Source of the DNA: Desulfatibacillum aliphaticivorans DSM 15576
GTDB lineage: Bacteria; Desulfobacterota; Desulfobacteria; Desulfobacterales; Desulfatibacillaceae
DNA: 64,000 bases
Direction: 5' to 3'
Assembly (NCBI RefSeq): GCF_000429905.1
Contig: NZ_AUCT01000025.1
Location: forward strand, 47,457 to 111,456
The stretch's first letter is position 1; each line of letters starts with the position of its first letter. Shown piece by piece: positions 1-8,646 of the stretch. The translations under genes were made by a program, and so were the position numbers. The notes under the pieces are model-generated. The model was not told the DNA's origin. It saw only the letters and a program-made list of their open reading frames with translations, and did not search any database.

Positions 1-1
1 G

Positions 2-739
2 GTGGACAAGGAAGCCATGCGCAGCCTGCTGGGCATGCTGGGCTTCAGCCAGACCGAAGCCCGGGACATGGAGTTTCAAGTGCTCGCCCCCAACGAACCC
101 CAGGGCCTGATCATGGTCATGGACAACGAGCTGGCCTTATATAAAGGTACTAGCGTGGAAGACGTGGCCATGCGGAAGAACCCGGTGGTCAAGGAAATGG
201 TCAAAATCCGCAACATCCGGAAAATCCTGTCGGACAAGGACGTGGTCATCAGCCGCCGCCAGGACACCGTGGATCATGTGGCCGGCATGATCATGGGCGA
301 TGTGGACCTTTCCTTCGACAAATCCGACATAGAGGAAATCAGAGCTCTTTCCGTCAAGGCCCTGGCCGGCCTGGACCTGCAGGGCATCGGAGACGGCGCG
401 GCCATGTTTTCGGAGTTGTTGGGATTTACGGACCATCCCTGGACCAAAAGGAAGAATTCAACGGTCGCCAAGGGGATTTTGGACCGCTCGGACCCGAAAA
501 AGCCCCTGTTCGGCCCCTGTCTGATTTTTGACAAAGGGGCGGCCAGAATCCTCTGGCTGGAGAAGCCCATGGACCTCTCCAACAAGGAAAATCGGGAATT
601 ATTCAAGGCAATTGTCAATGGCGACCGACTGGCGGACAAGACCGGTTCCGAGGTGTTCGATATATTGACGGCCATGGTCATGGAAAAATTCGGTCTTGAC
701 AATGGAGGCCGGGTAGACTTGAAAAACCGGGGACAATGA
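2..739 (+). CDS. Protein of unknown function, possibly cut by the window edge
   Basis: The frame is open from the first bases. A GTG at position 2 is the first possible start, but the true start may lie outside the window. The 245 residues are soluble, with no signal peptide or membrane segment. I recognise no family. Charged helical stretches alternate with short hydrophobic ones, and the C-terminal third contains a GPCLIFDKG segment followed by a LWLEKP segment. The stop overlaps an ATG of the following reading frame (ATGA), so it is probably co-transcribed with the radical SAM gene downstream. Function unknown. Confidence 0.6.
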   Translation: MDKEAMRSLLGMLGFSQTEARDMEFQVLAPNEPQGLIMVMDNELALYKGTSVEDVAMRKNPVVKEMVKIRNIRKILSDKDVVISRRQDTVDHVAGMIMGDVDLSFDKSDIEEIRALSVKALAGLDLQGIGDGAAMFSELLGFTDHPWTKRKNSTVAKGILDRSDPKKPLFGPCLIFDKGAARILWLEKPMDLSNKENRELFKAIVNGDRLADKTGSEVFDILTAMVMEKFGLDNGGRVDLKNRGQ

Positions 740-795
740 TTAGCTTGTTGCGGAAAACATCGTTGTTCAATTTTTTGACGATAAGGAAAAAACAT

Positions 796-1665
796 ATGCA
801 TTATGAAGGCAACATGATCCGGCCGCCCAGCGAGGCGAACAGCATCCTGCTGCAGGCAACCGTAGGTTGCTCCCATAATAAATGCACCTTTTGCGCGGCT
901 TATAAAGGCGAACGCTTTAAAATCAAGTCCGACGACATCATCATGGAGGACATCGCCTTCGCCGCCCAATATTGCCGGCGTCAGGACCGGCTTTTTCTGT
1001 GCGACGGGGACGCCTTGATCATTCCCCAAAAAAGATTGGTAAAATTTTTAACGGAAATCAAAAGGCAGCTTCCGTGGGTAACCCGCGTAGGCACTTACGC
1101 AAATCATAAAAGCCTGTCCATGAAGAGCCTGGACGAGCTCAAGGAGTTGCGGGAGCTTGGCCTGAAAATTGCCTATATGGGATTGGAAACAGGGGACGAC
1201 CAAACCTTGAAGCATGTCCGCAAGGGCTGCGATTCGGAAAAAATGATCGCCATGGGCAAAAAATGCCGGGAGGCGGGCATTCAACTTTCCATCACGGTTT
1301 TGGTCGGTTTGGCAGGCAGGGAGAGATCCCAGGAGCACGCCATCGCCACCGGCAAGGTGTTAAGCGCCATCGACCCTGAATACGTGGGGGCGTTAAGCCT
1401 CATGATCGTGCCCGGCACGGAGTTGTATACGGAGTATGAAGCGGGAGACTTTCCGATTTTAGAGCCGGATGAAGTGTTGACCGAACTGGGAACCATGATC
1501 GCCAACACCAATCTGACCAACGGACTGTTCCACGCGAATCATGCGTCCAATTATTTGCCCATTCGGGCCAAAATGCCCGAGGACAAGGAAAAAACCCTGG
1601 CGCTCATCAACAAGGCCTTGGACGGCAAGGTCGCCCTCAAACCGGAATGGATGAGAGCTTTGTAA
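796..1665 (+). CDS. Radical SAM protein (COG1032-like)
   Basis: A 289-residue radical SAM enzyme; its reaction is unknown. The N-terminal cluster motif GCSHNKCTFC has cysteines at about residues 25, 30 and 33. The spacing is Cx4Cx2C, one residue longer than the usual Cx3Cx2C, and is followed by AAYKGERFK. A TIM-barrel-like body continues with YMGLETGDD. I chose the ATG at 796 because AAGGAAA lies about 7 bases upstream; an in-frame ATG at 736 overlaps the previous gene's stop but has no good ribosome site. A hairpin terminator follows the gene. Family assignment is firm, substrate unknown. Confidence 0.8.
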   Translation: MHYEGNMIRPPSEANSILLQATVGCSHNKCTFCAAYKGERFKIKSDDIIMEDIAFAAQYCRRQDRLFLCDGDALIIPQKRLVKFLTEIKRQLPWVTRVGTYANHKSLSMKSLDELKELRELGLKIAYMGLETGDDQTLKHVRKGCDSEKMIAMGKKCREAGIQLSITVLVGLAGRERSQEHAIATGKVLSAIDPEYVGALSLMIVPGTELYTEYEAGDFPILEPDEVLTELGTMIANTNLTNGLFHANHASNYLPIRAKMPEDKEKTLALINKALDGKVALKPEWMRAL

Positions 1666-1713
1666 ATAGTGTGAGTTGGTTTTAGGAAAAATTGAAGGAA
1701 TAAGGGACATATG

Positions 1714-1740
1714 AATCGCGTTGAAAACGAACGCGATTTT
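1714..1740 (+). terminator. Intrinsic terminator after the radical SAM gene
   Basis: A perfect 9-bp inverted repeat (AATCGCGTT / AACGCGATT) with a 7-base loop ends in TTTT, about 50 bases after the stop. The U-tract is short, so termination may be only moderate. Confidence 0.55.
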
Positions 1741-1769
1741 AATATGGTGCGGAGGACTATTGCCTCGGC

Positions 1770-3494
1770 GTGAAAGCAACCGGGGCGTTAAAGATGTTAG
1801 CAGCACTGAGATACCAAATGGGACCCACGCAAAACCAATCGGTTAAGCTGGCCTTTGTAGCTGTCGCTATAGCCGGATTGGTGTTTATGCATCCTCCCAT
1901 GGCCGCCACGCTCTTTCTGACGGCCCTGCCCCCCGACAATCCCTTGCCTCCCGCCCTGCCGGACGACACCCCGGAAGAATCCCTGGCCTTGACGGACGCC
2001 GCGGAAAGAGAACCGGCCCTGGAACTGGAAAGAACAAACGAACTCCAGGACCCGGCCGGGGACATGGACGACGTGAATCTGGCCGCCCTGGACGCCTGGG
2101 TTCTTGACCGCAAGAGCGACGTGGATTCCAGAGTCCGCCAGACCGACCAGGAGTGCGACTATCTCACCCTTGTCAATTCCCTCCGCCAGGAGCAGTTTAC
2201 GGGCGACCTGGACGAGATCAGGGAGCGAGGCGTGCTCCGCGTGCTCATCAGCATGGGGCGCACCAACTTTTTCTTTTCCCACGGCGAAATCAAGGGCTTT
2301 GAATACGAGCTTTTCAGGGAATTTGAAAAAAAAGTCAATAAGGATCTATCGCCCAGCCAAAGGCCCATCAGGGTGTTTTTCATCCCAACGCCTTTTGACG
2401 AAATGATGGACAAGCTGAACCAGGGCTTGGGCGACGTGGTGGCCGCCGGCATGACCATCACCCCGGAACGCTCGAAAAAGGCCCGGTTCACCCAGCCTTA
2501 TATCCGGAACGTGAACGAAGTGGTGGTGGTTAACCGGGAGGTTAAAAACCTGAACAGCCTGGAAGACCTTTCCGGCAGGCAGGTTTACGTCCGCCCCGGC
2601 AGCAGCTATTCCGAACACCTGAACAAGCTGAACGCCTCCCTGGCCGCCAAAAATCTTGCGCCCATCAAAATCGTCCGGGGCGATTCCAGCCTGAATACGG
2701 ACGACATCCTGGAGCTTGTAAACTCCGGGGTCATAAAGATTACCGTGGCCGACAGCCACATCGCCACACTTTGGGCCAGGGCGCTGCCCGACATCCGGGT
2801 GCACGAGGATCTCGCCGTGAACACGGGCGGAAAAATCGCCTGGGCCGTGCGCAAGGACACCCATCAGCTTCGGGCGGAACTAAATGACTTCATCCGGTCC
2901 CACCGTAAAGGGACCTTGATGGGCAACATCTTTTATGACCGCTATTATAAAAACGCCTCCTGGATCAACAACGCCATTTCGCCCCAGGATCAGGAGAAGC
3001 TCTCCCCCCTGGAAGACCTCTTCCAAAAATACGGGGATGAATACGGCTTTGACTGGCTGGCCCTGGCCGCCCAGGCCTACCAGGAATCCGGCTTTGACCA
3101 TACCAAGACCAGCCACAAGGGCGCGGTGGGCGTCATGCAAATCATGCCCAGCACGGCGGCCGACAAAGTGGTCAGCATCCCGGATATTAACGATCTGGAA
3201 AACAATATCCATGCGGGCGCCAAGTATCTTTATTTTCTGAGGGAGCATTACTTCAACTCCCCGGACATCTCCCCGGAAGACCGGGTTTTGTTCGCCTGGG
3301 CCGCCTATAACGCGGGCCCCGCGCGCATCAATCACCTGCGGCGGGAAGCCGCCCTCCAGGGCCTTGACCCCAACAAATGGTTTTACAACGTGGAAAAAAT
3401 GGCCGCCATGGACATCGGCCGGGAAACCGTGGAATACGTGGCCAACGTCAATAAGTATTACGTCGCCTTCCGCCTGGGCTACGAAAGAAGCTGA
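1770..3494 (+). CDS. MltF-type lytic transglycosylase (SBP_bac_3 + SLT)
   Basis: A 574-residue envelope enzyme that would cleave peptidoglycan glycan strands to 1,6-anhydroMurNAc ends. A hydrophobic N-terminal anchor or signal segment (about residues 25-50) is followed by a proline/acid-rich linker. Next comes a periplasmic solute-binding-type domain (about 152-380), then a transglycosylase SLT domain (about 413-550). The SLT domain carries AYQESGFD, with the probable catalytic Glu at 439, then GVMQIMPSTA and AAYNAGP. This is the MltF architecture. The GTG at 1770 has a distant GGAGGA upstream; ATGs at 1794 and 1818 are alternatives that keep the anchor. It stands alone, followed by repeats. 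Confidence 0.88.
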   Translation: MKATGALKMLAALRYQMGPTQNQSVKLAFVAVAIAGLVFMHPPMAATLFLTALPPDNPLPPALPDDTPEESLALTDAAEREPALELERTNELQDPAGDMDDVNLAALDAWVLDRKSDVDSRVRQTDQECDYLTLVNSLRQEQFTGDLDEIRERGVLRVLISMGRTNFFFSHGEIKGFEYELFREFEKKVNKDLSPSQRPIRVFFIPTPFDEMMDKLNQGLGDVVAAGMTITPERSKKARFTQPYIRNVNEVVVVNREVKNLNSLEDLSGRQVYVRPGSSYSEHLNKLNASLAAKNLAPIKIVRGDSSLNTDDILELVNSGVIKITVADSHIATLWARALPDIRVHEDLAVNTGGKIAWAVRKDTHQLRAELNDFIRSHRKGTLMGNIFYDRYYKNASWINNAISPQDQEKLSPLEDLFQKYGDEYGFDWLALAAQAYQESGFDHTKTSHKGAVGVMQIMPSTAADKVVSIPDINDLENNIHAGAKYLYFLREHYFNSPDISPEDRVLFAWAAYNAGPARINHLRREAALQGLDPNKWFYNVEKMAAMDIGRETVEYVANVNKYYVAFRLGYERS

Positions 3495-3540
3495 TCCTCC
3501 GCAAAAGCTCCTCACTTCATTTTTTGTTTTAGGATATCAA

Positions 3541-4092
3541 ATAAAAACGTCGGGTCGCTTCGCGTTGGTTCCCTTGCCGGTTATACCTCACAGGCAAGGA
3601 TAAAGCCTGCCTCGGCAACATATATATGCCTTGCTCCGCATGACCCGACCTACGCTTCTCTTGGTCAACATATTGAATCAATTAATTATTTATGTAGGTC
3701 GGGTTACGAAATCCGCCAAGGATGCAGCAAGCCGGCCTCAACGCTCGTGGACTTCAACCCGACAAAATTTTTCTAACCCACTGACCCATGAGCAATGCAT
3801 AACAGGTTATTATTTAACATAATATTAACATTTAAACATAACTATTTCAATAGTTTATAATATTCATGCCCACGCGGAGCATGGGAACGAGTTAAAAATG
3901 GCAGGCACGGGGGCCTGCGACTACACGTTTGCCTGCTTTCGCCATGAGTACTTTGTAGATGCGCCCCCCTGTGGGCGCCCAAAAAACGCGCTTAGCGTTT
4001 TTTTCCACTAAAGCATGGGAACAAGTAGTGCTCAAAGACGCTGGATCCCCGCGTGCGCGAGGACGACGGACAAGGGTGATATCTCCCGAGCC
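3541..4092. repeat. 552-bp direct repeat, left copy
   Basis: This segment recurs in the same orientation at 8085-8636 (constant offset 4544, no indels seen). Over the first ~385 bases I find essentially one mismatch; the last ~165 bases diverge more. It contains a 215-bp MITE-like element, an A+T-rich stretch, and palindromic motifs such as GCCCACGCGGAGCATGGGA and a run around GGATCCCCGCG. No coding sequence is convincing inside it; the short open frame is simply part of the repeat. With the right copy it brackets the NACHT gene. Confidence 0.9.
3549..3763. repeat. 215-bp MITE-like element, copy 1
   Basis: It begins GTCGGGT and ends ACCCGAC, giving 7-bp terminal inverted repeats. An internal pair ACCCGACCTAC / GTAGGTCGGGT can form a second stem around an A+T-rich loop. 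Two further copies, at 7656-7870 and 8093-8307, are exactly the same length. It has no coding capacity, which fits a non-autonomous or REP-like element. Confidence 0.75.
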
Positions 4093-4149
4093 TCGTTTTA
4101 GGAAGATGGAGGCATAAGGCAAAGGGTAAAAGGGTAAAAGTACAAAGGG

Positions 4150-7100
4150 TTATTTTTTGGTCCTGACGCAACGAAACCCGACATAGACGCCCCTGCTATC
4201 CGGATAGTACCTGACGCGGAACGCGCAACGGGCATTGTCCTGATCGAAGTCCCAGGAGCCGCCGCGCAGCACCAGCCATTGCCCTGGTTTAACGTCCATG
4301 GCAAAATCTTCCGGGTCTTCTTCCGGTTTGTATCGGCTTCGGGTCCATTCATACACATTGCCCGCCATGTCGTAGACTTTTTCAGGCGTCGCACCTTGAG
4401 AAAAAACGCCTACTGCCGAAGTCTTTCCAATTTCCGACTCACGGGTATTGCAGTAGCCGTCCTCCCACTCTCCCCAAGGGTATTCCCGCCTTTCCTTGCC
4501 TGCAGCGGCGGCCTCCCATTGCTGCTCTGTAGGGAGGGAATATACAAATCCATCGTTCTGGAATTCGGTCAACCAGTTGCAAAAAGCGGCGGCCTCGTAC
4601 CAGCACACCCCGACCACGGGGTGGTTAGGGCAATTGAAGCGCCTTTCATTCCAATGCATGGGCTGTGTTTCATTTACGCCTTCTAACCAAAACGGCCTCT
4701 GTTCCGTCCAGAATTTGGATTTCTTATATCCATCGGAATCCATGAACTTTTTGTAGCATTGATTCGTAACCGGATATTGAGATATTTCAAATTCCTCCAA
4801 CTCCACTTGACCGTCTTGATAAGGGTAAGTCCCGCCTGGAATCCTGACAAAGGCCTCCAAATTCCTTCTGTCCCCCAGGCGCCCCAGAATCTCCCCCGCG
4901 TCAGCCCTTGGGATAGGCGCCAACTCCTTTGATTGAATTACCTTTTCCAGCCTTTCCACAGCCAATTCCACAAGTCCGCCGTCTCGTGCGTTTTTATGCA
5001 TGTCTTTTAAAGCCCGGCCGGCCAAACGCCACTGGTAAAAAGGTTCCACGTCATCCGAATTAAGCAATTTATTAACAATGGCATGGGAAATTTTGCGGTT
5101 ATCCTCGGCTAAAAGACCTATTAGCAACTCCACAACCTCTTTGTACCATTCATCATTCAAGAAAGGCTGGACAGCCTTCCAGTAATCCATGCTATTGGCT
5201 TTCAGCCAATGGGCGCACAAATACTCTTGAAAGGTAAGGTGAACGAATCCGTAGGCGCCATTATCCCTTTTTAACAAGCCGCAGCGGGGCTCGATGCGCT
5301 TGAATTCCGCCTCCACACGGCGCCTGTATTCCCATTTTTCTTCATCTGTCTGCAATTTAAAAAAACGGGAAAGTATGTCCAGTGCGAAGGCTTGACCCTC
5401 GGATTTTTCATGCTTTTTGTGCATTTCCCAGGCAAAGGCGCTTAAAAAATCCTTGACCGGCCCCGGATTTTTAAAACGGCGGGCCAAAAGGTTGTCCACG
5501 AATTTTTTGTACAGCTCAGCCCGCTGGCCGGGCAGTTCCTTGTCATTATAATAAAGCAGGCAGATGGCCGTAAGCATCAAAGGGCTTTGAGTGAGTTCCG
5601 AAATGGACTCATGGCCTTGAATGCCTGCAATAAGGTCCTGGGCCGTGCGCTCCCCCATGGTCAATGCCTTTGAAATAACAAAAGTGAACCACTTATTGAT
5701 GAACTCTTGTATTTGCTCCCAATTCAAAGGTTCTATTTGTACATGGTACTGCCGGAACGGATTGAGGGCGTCTCCCTGCAACCCGTGAGGGCGGCCGGAC
5801 CAGACCAATTTAACCCCATCGTACTTATTGGCGAAATTGCTGAACGCCTCGACAACCAAATTACGGGTTTTCTCCGGGATTTCGTCCAAACCGTCCAAAA
5901 GAAAGACCGCCTTTCCCGCGGTTGAAAATTTTTCGATGACCGAATACTCCAGGACGTTTTCCATTTGAAAAAAATAGTGGTCCAGAATGGTTTGAACGGA
6001 CAACGGTTCTTTAGGATCGCGCTTTTGAAGAAAGGAGGACAATCTGCTCAAAAAGACAAGCACGGGCAACCGCCCGCACAAATCCCGAAACCAGGGTTCG
6101 GGGCATTCTTCATGGGCCATGCAATAGGCCATATGCTTGAACAGGGTGGTCTTGCCCGAGCCGGGCTGGCCTTCCAAAAGCATGTGGGGCAGATGGGGGA
6201 TGAGGCTTTCCACGGATTTTAGGCGCTCCCGCTCCTCCCGCATCCCTTCAGGATCGGGATTCTTCTTTTGTCTCGGGTCACTACCGTACAGCGGAATAAA
6301 AATATCCATTAATTCTATGGGGACGGCCTTTCCGTCCGCCTGCAAGCGGTCCGCGTCCGCATATATGCACTTGTTGTTGATCCAGTCGAGATAAGATTGG
6401 GGGATTTCAAGCACAAGCGCCGGGCAGACTGTTTCAGAGGCGTCCTCTTTCCAATAAGGTACGTCAAAGGATTTTTTGCCGTCATCAGCCGTGTCTGAAT
6501 CCGGACCCCATTTGCCCCGTTCCGAAACATACTTCCTAAAATCCAAATTCACACGTTGCTTTTCCCAGTCCAAAGTGACGTATTGAAATCGGTTGGGATA
6601 ATCGCTTTTGTGATAGGCTGCACCCGCCTGAAAGTTGAATAGTTGCCCGTCGTATGTATTGGCGAAGCCTCCGGCTGCGTCATGCAAATGGCCGCACAAA
6701 ATAAAAAAATGGTTCAGCCGGTTGGCGCACAACCGGCTATCCTTCAGCCACAGCCATGACAGGGGATGATGGAACAGGCATATGTTGGCGTCCGTTTCTC
6801 CTTTTTCCTCCATGGCTTTTAGGGCCTGCTCTATCTGATATCGGCCGATGGCGATCTGATTCCTGTCCTCCTGATCGTCCGGCAGTTGGCGGCACATCCA
6901 GGCAGAGTTCAGGCCAACCAATCCAATCTTCTTGCCGGTTTTAGTTTGGTGGATGTTTACAAAGGGGGCGAGGTCCGTTTCCACAGGCTTCAGGTGAGGG
7001 CAAAGCTCTGCGGCAAAGGCGAAATACTCCCGCATGCCCTTTAGTAAATCATCCCGGTATTCCATCAACTCCGCATCCAACTCCTGCAAGTCGTCATACC

Positions 7101-7416
7101 GGGGGATGTCTTTGGGGCGGTATTTCTTCCGATTGACGTCGTGGTTGCCTGGGACGATGTACAGGCATTCGGGAGGCAGGTTGACGGCGTCCACCAAATC
7201 CTGAAAAAATTCTTTCGCCAGATCGTATTCTTCTTTTATTCCCTTAAAGGCGATGTCGCCCGTCACGGCGATGATGTCGGGTATAAGGCCCTTTTCCGCA
7301 TCCTCTTTCACTCTTGTAATCAAGGGATCAAGAACCAGGGAACGATCAAAGGTTTTGGCTTCACTGTTTTCAATATGCAAGTCGGAAATATGAAGAATGG
7401 TAAAATCATCGGACAT
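4150..7416 (-). CDS. Metallophosphoesterase-NACHT-FGE/C-type-lectin protein (STAND-type, candidate defence or conflict protein)
   Basis: A 1088-residue three-part protein. Residues 1-300 form a calcineurin-like metallophosphoesterase with its metal motifs present (SDLHI, GDIAFKG, GNHD, FHHP, CGHLH). Residues about 400-620 form a NACHT NTPase: Walker A GQPGSGKTT at 415-423, Walker B VFLLDGLDE at 504-512, sensor-like SGRPHG near 540. A helical region follows, with the NACHT-associated HLTFQEYLCAHWL near 726. Residues about 857-1088 form an FGE-sulfatase/C-type-lectin domain (IPGGTY, LPTEQQWEAAA, DMAGNVYEWT, LRGGSW). I place the start at 7416 because CGGAG precedes that ATG; the frame is open to 7572. 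By analogy with STAND proteins, the C-terminal domain would sense, NACHT would oligomerise and the phosphoesterase would act as effector. It is monocistronic and flanked by direct repeats. Domain calls are strong; the defence role is inference. Confidence 0.9.
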   Translation of the reverse strand: MSDDFTILHISDLHIENSEAKTFDRSLVLDPLITRVKEDAEKGLIPDIIAVTGDIAFKGIKEEYDLAKEFFQDLVDAVNLPPECLYIVPGNHDVNRKKYRPKDIPRYDDLQELDAELMEYRDDLLKGMREYFAFAAELCPHLKPVETDLAPFVNIHQTKTGKKIGLVGLNSAWMCRQLPDDQEDRNQIAIGRYQIEQALKAMEEKGETDANICLFHHPLSWLWLKDSRLCANRLNHFFILCGHLHDAAGGFANTYDGQLFNFQAGAAYHKSDYPNRFQYVTLDWEKQRVNLDFRKYVSERGKWGPDSDTADDGKKSFDVPYWKEDASETVCPALVLEIPQSYLDWINNKCIYADADRLQADGKAVPIELMDIFIPLYGSDPRQKKNPDPEGMREERERLKSVESLIPHLPHMLLEGQPGSGKTTLFKHMAYCMAHEECPEPWFRDLCGRLPVLVFLSRLSSFLQKRDPKEPLSVQTILDHYFFQMENVLEYSVIEKFSTAGKAVFLLDGLDEIPEKTRNLVVEAFSNFANKYDGVKLVWSGRPHGLQGDALNPFRQYHVQIEPLNWEQIQEFINKWFTFVISKALTMGERTAQDLIAGIQGHESISELTQSPLMLTAICLLYYNDKELPGQRAELYKKFVDNLLARRFKNPGPVKDFLSAFAWEMHKKHEKSEGQAFALDILSRFFKLQTDEEKWEYRRRVEAEFKRIEPRCGLLKRDNGAYGFVHLTFQEYLCAHWLKANSMDYWKAVQPFLNDEWYKEVVELLIGLLAEDNRKISHAIVNKLLNSDDVEPFYQWRLAGRALKDMHKNARDGGLVELAVERLEKVIQSKELAPIPRADAGEILGRLGDRRNLEAFVRIPGGTYPYQDGQVELEEFEISQYPVTNQCYKKFMDSDGYKKSKFWTEQRPFWLEGVNETQPMHWNERRFNCPNHPVVGVCWYEAAAFCNWLTEFQNDGFVYSLPTEQQWEAAAAGKERREYPWGEWEDGYCNTRESEIGKTSAVGVFSQGATPEKVYDMAGNVYEWTRSRYKPEEDPEDFAMDVKPGQWLVLRGGSWDFDQDNARCAFRVRYYPDSRGVYVGFRCVRTKK
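4173..4266 (-). other. Variable-region-like 3' end of the FGE/lectin domain
   Basis: Residues 1051-1081 run from RGGSW to GFR. DGR variable regions in this fold usually have Asn (AAY) codons at set positions of that motif. Here those positions carry D, F, D, D, N, F, V, Y, Y, S, G, V, Y, V. All of their codons end in C or T, and all can be reached from AAY by changing only adenines. Framework residues (ARCA, R, R, P, D, R, GFR) keep the canonical pattern. No reverse transcriptase or template repeat is in the window, so this is a suggestive pattern only. Confidence 0.45.
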
Positions 7417-7557
7417 GGTGAAATCTCCGGGAGTCTGCATTGTTTTACAATATGGATTCGAATGAAGGCTGGAACGGATATTTTTATACAAAAGGTTGTG
7501 CCATATGACAACCATAAGATGAGGATATATGTTGGATTGAAATAAAACGGCTTTAAA

Positions 7558-7642
7558 ACATGTGCTGCGCACCCTGGCAGGGTACTGCTCTGCCGGGGCT
7601 ACCCATTTTCTTCGACAGCAAGGTTGTTGGAAGCATCGCCTA
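7558..7642. repeat. 85-bp palindromic repeat, copy 1
   Basis: It starts ACATGTGCTGCGCACC and contains an imperfect stem around CTGGCAGGGTACTGCTCTGCC. An 85-bp partner lies at 7996-8080, and a shorter relative at 63531-63575. Both 85-bp copies are followed 12-13 bases later by the 215-bp element, so the pair seems to have duplicated as one unit. Confidence 0.75.
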
Positions 7643-7655
7643 CCCCAAAAAAAAC

Positions 7656-7870
7656 GTCGGGTCGCTTCGCGTTAGTTCTGTTACCGGTTATACCTCTCAG
7701 GTTAGGATAAAGCCTGCCTCAGCAGCAAATATATGCCATGCTCCGCGTGACCCGACCTACGTTTCTCTCAGTCAACATATTGAATCAATTAATTATTTAT
7801 GTAGGTCGGGTTACGAAGTCCGCCTTGAATGCAGCAAGCCGGCGTCAGGGTTTGTGGACTTCAACCCGAC
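7656..7870. repeat. 215-bp MITE-like element, copy 2 (diverged)
   Basis: Same length and GTCGGGT/ACCCGAC ends as copies 1 and 3, but with scattered substitutions (roughly 85-90% identity by eye). The internal A+T-rich core around ATTGAATCAATTAATTATTT is unchanged. It lies between the NACHT gene and the right direct repeat. The flanking 7871-7995 shows no recognisable feature. Confidence 0.7.
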
Positions 7871-7995
7871 AGGAATGCCCATGATTGATGTCGGAATTCT
7901 CCTTTCTTCATTCCCCCGTGGAATCCAGTCCCAGGCTTTGGCGGAAACACAGGTCCGCTCACAATATGTAATTTCAACAGCGGAAAGTTCGAACG

Positions 7996-8080
7996 ACATG
8001 TGCTGCGCACCCTGGCAAGGTACTGCTCTGCCAGGGCTTCCCACTCTCTTCGACAGCAAAGTCGTTGGAAGCGTTGCCTA
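7996..8080. repeat. 85-bp palindromic repeat, copy 2
   Basis: Aligned base for base with 7558-7642 with a handful of substitutions. It abuts the right 552-bp direct repeat. Confidence 0.75.
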
Positions 8081-8084
8081 ATCA

Positions 8085-8636
8085 ATAAAAACGTCGGGTC
8101 GCTTCGCGTTGGTTCCCTTGCCGGTTATACCTCACAGGCAAGGATAAAGCCTGCCTCGGCAACATATATATGCCTTGCTCCGCATGACCCGACCTACGCT
8201 TCTCTTGGTCAACATATTGAATCAATTAATTATTTATGTAGGTCGGGTTACGAAATCCGCCAAGGATGCAGCAAGCCGGCCTCAACGCTCGTGGACTTCA
8301 ACCCGACAAAGTTTTTCTAACCCACTGACCCATGAGCAATGCATAACAGGTTATTATTTAACATAATATTAACATTTAAACATAACTATTTCAATAGTTT
8401 ATAATATTCATGCCCACGCGGAGCATGGGAACGAGTTAAAAATGGCAGGCACGGGGGCCTGCGACTACACATTTGCCTGTTTTCACCAAAAACACTGTGT
8501 AGATGCGCCCCCCTGTGGGCGCCCAAAAAACGCACTAAGCGTTTTTTTCCACTAAAGCATGGGAACAAGTAGAACTCAAAGACGCTTGATCCCCGCGTTC
8601 GCGAGGATGACGGATAAGGATAATGCCTCCTGAGCC
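8085..8636. repeat. 552-bp direct repeat, right copy
   Basis: Right-hand partner of 3541-4092, in the same orientation. Recombination between the two copies would excise a 4,544-bp circle carrying the NACHT gene and leave one repeat behind. No coding sequence is supported in it. Confidence 0.9.
8093..8307. repeat. 215-bp MITE-like element, copy 3
   Basis: Practically identical to copy 1, with the same GTCGGGT/ACCCGAC ends and length. It is embedded in the right direct repeat. Confidence 0.75.
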
Positions 8637-8646
8637 CCTCCATGGG

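Noticed and set aside
3631..8366. Two nearly identical 63-codon open frames (3631-3822 and 8175-8366)
   Set aside because: They lie inside the duplicated repeat, cross the end of the MITE-like element, and have no ribosome site. Their similarity reflects the DNA repeat only.
7558..8636. Possible CRISPR array
   Set aside because: The repeats are long, palindromic and only two or three in number, without uniform spacers; no cas gene is present.
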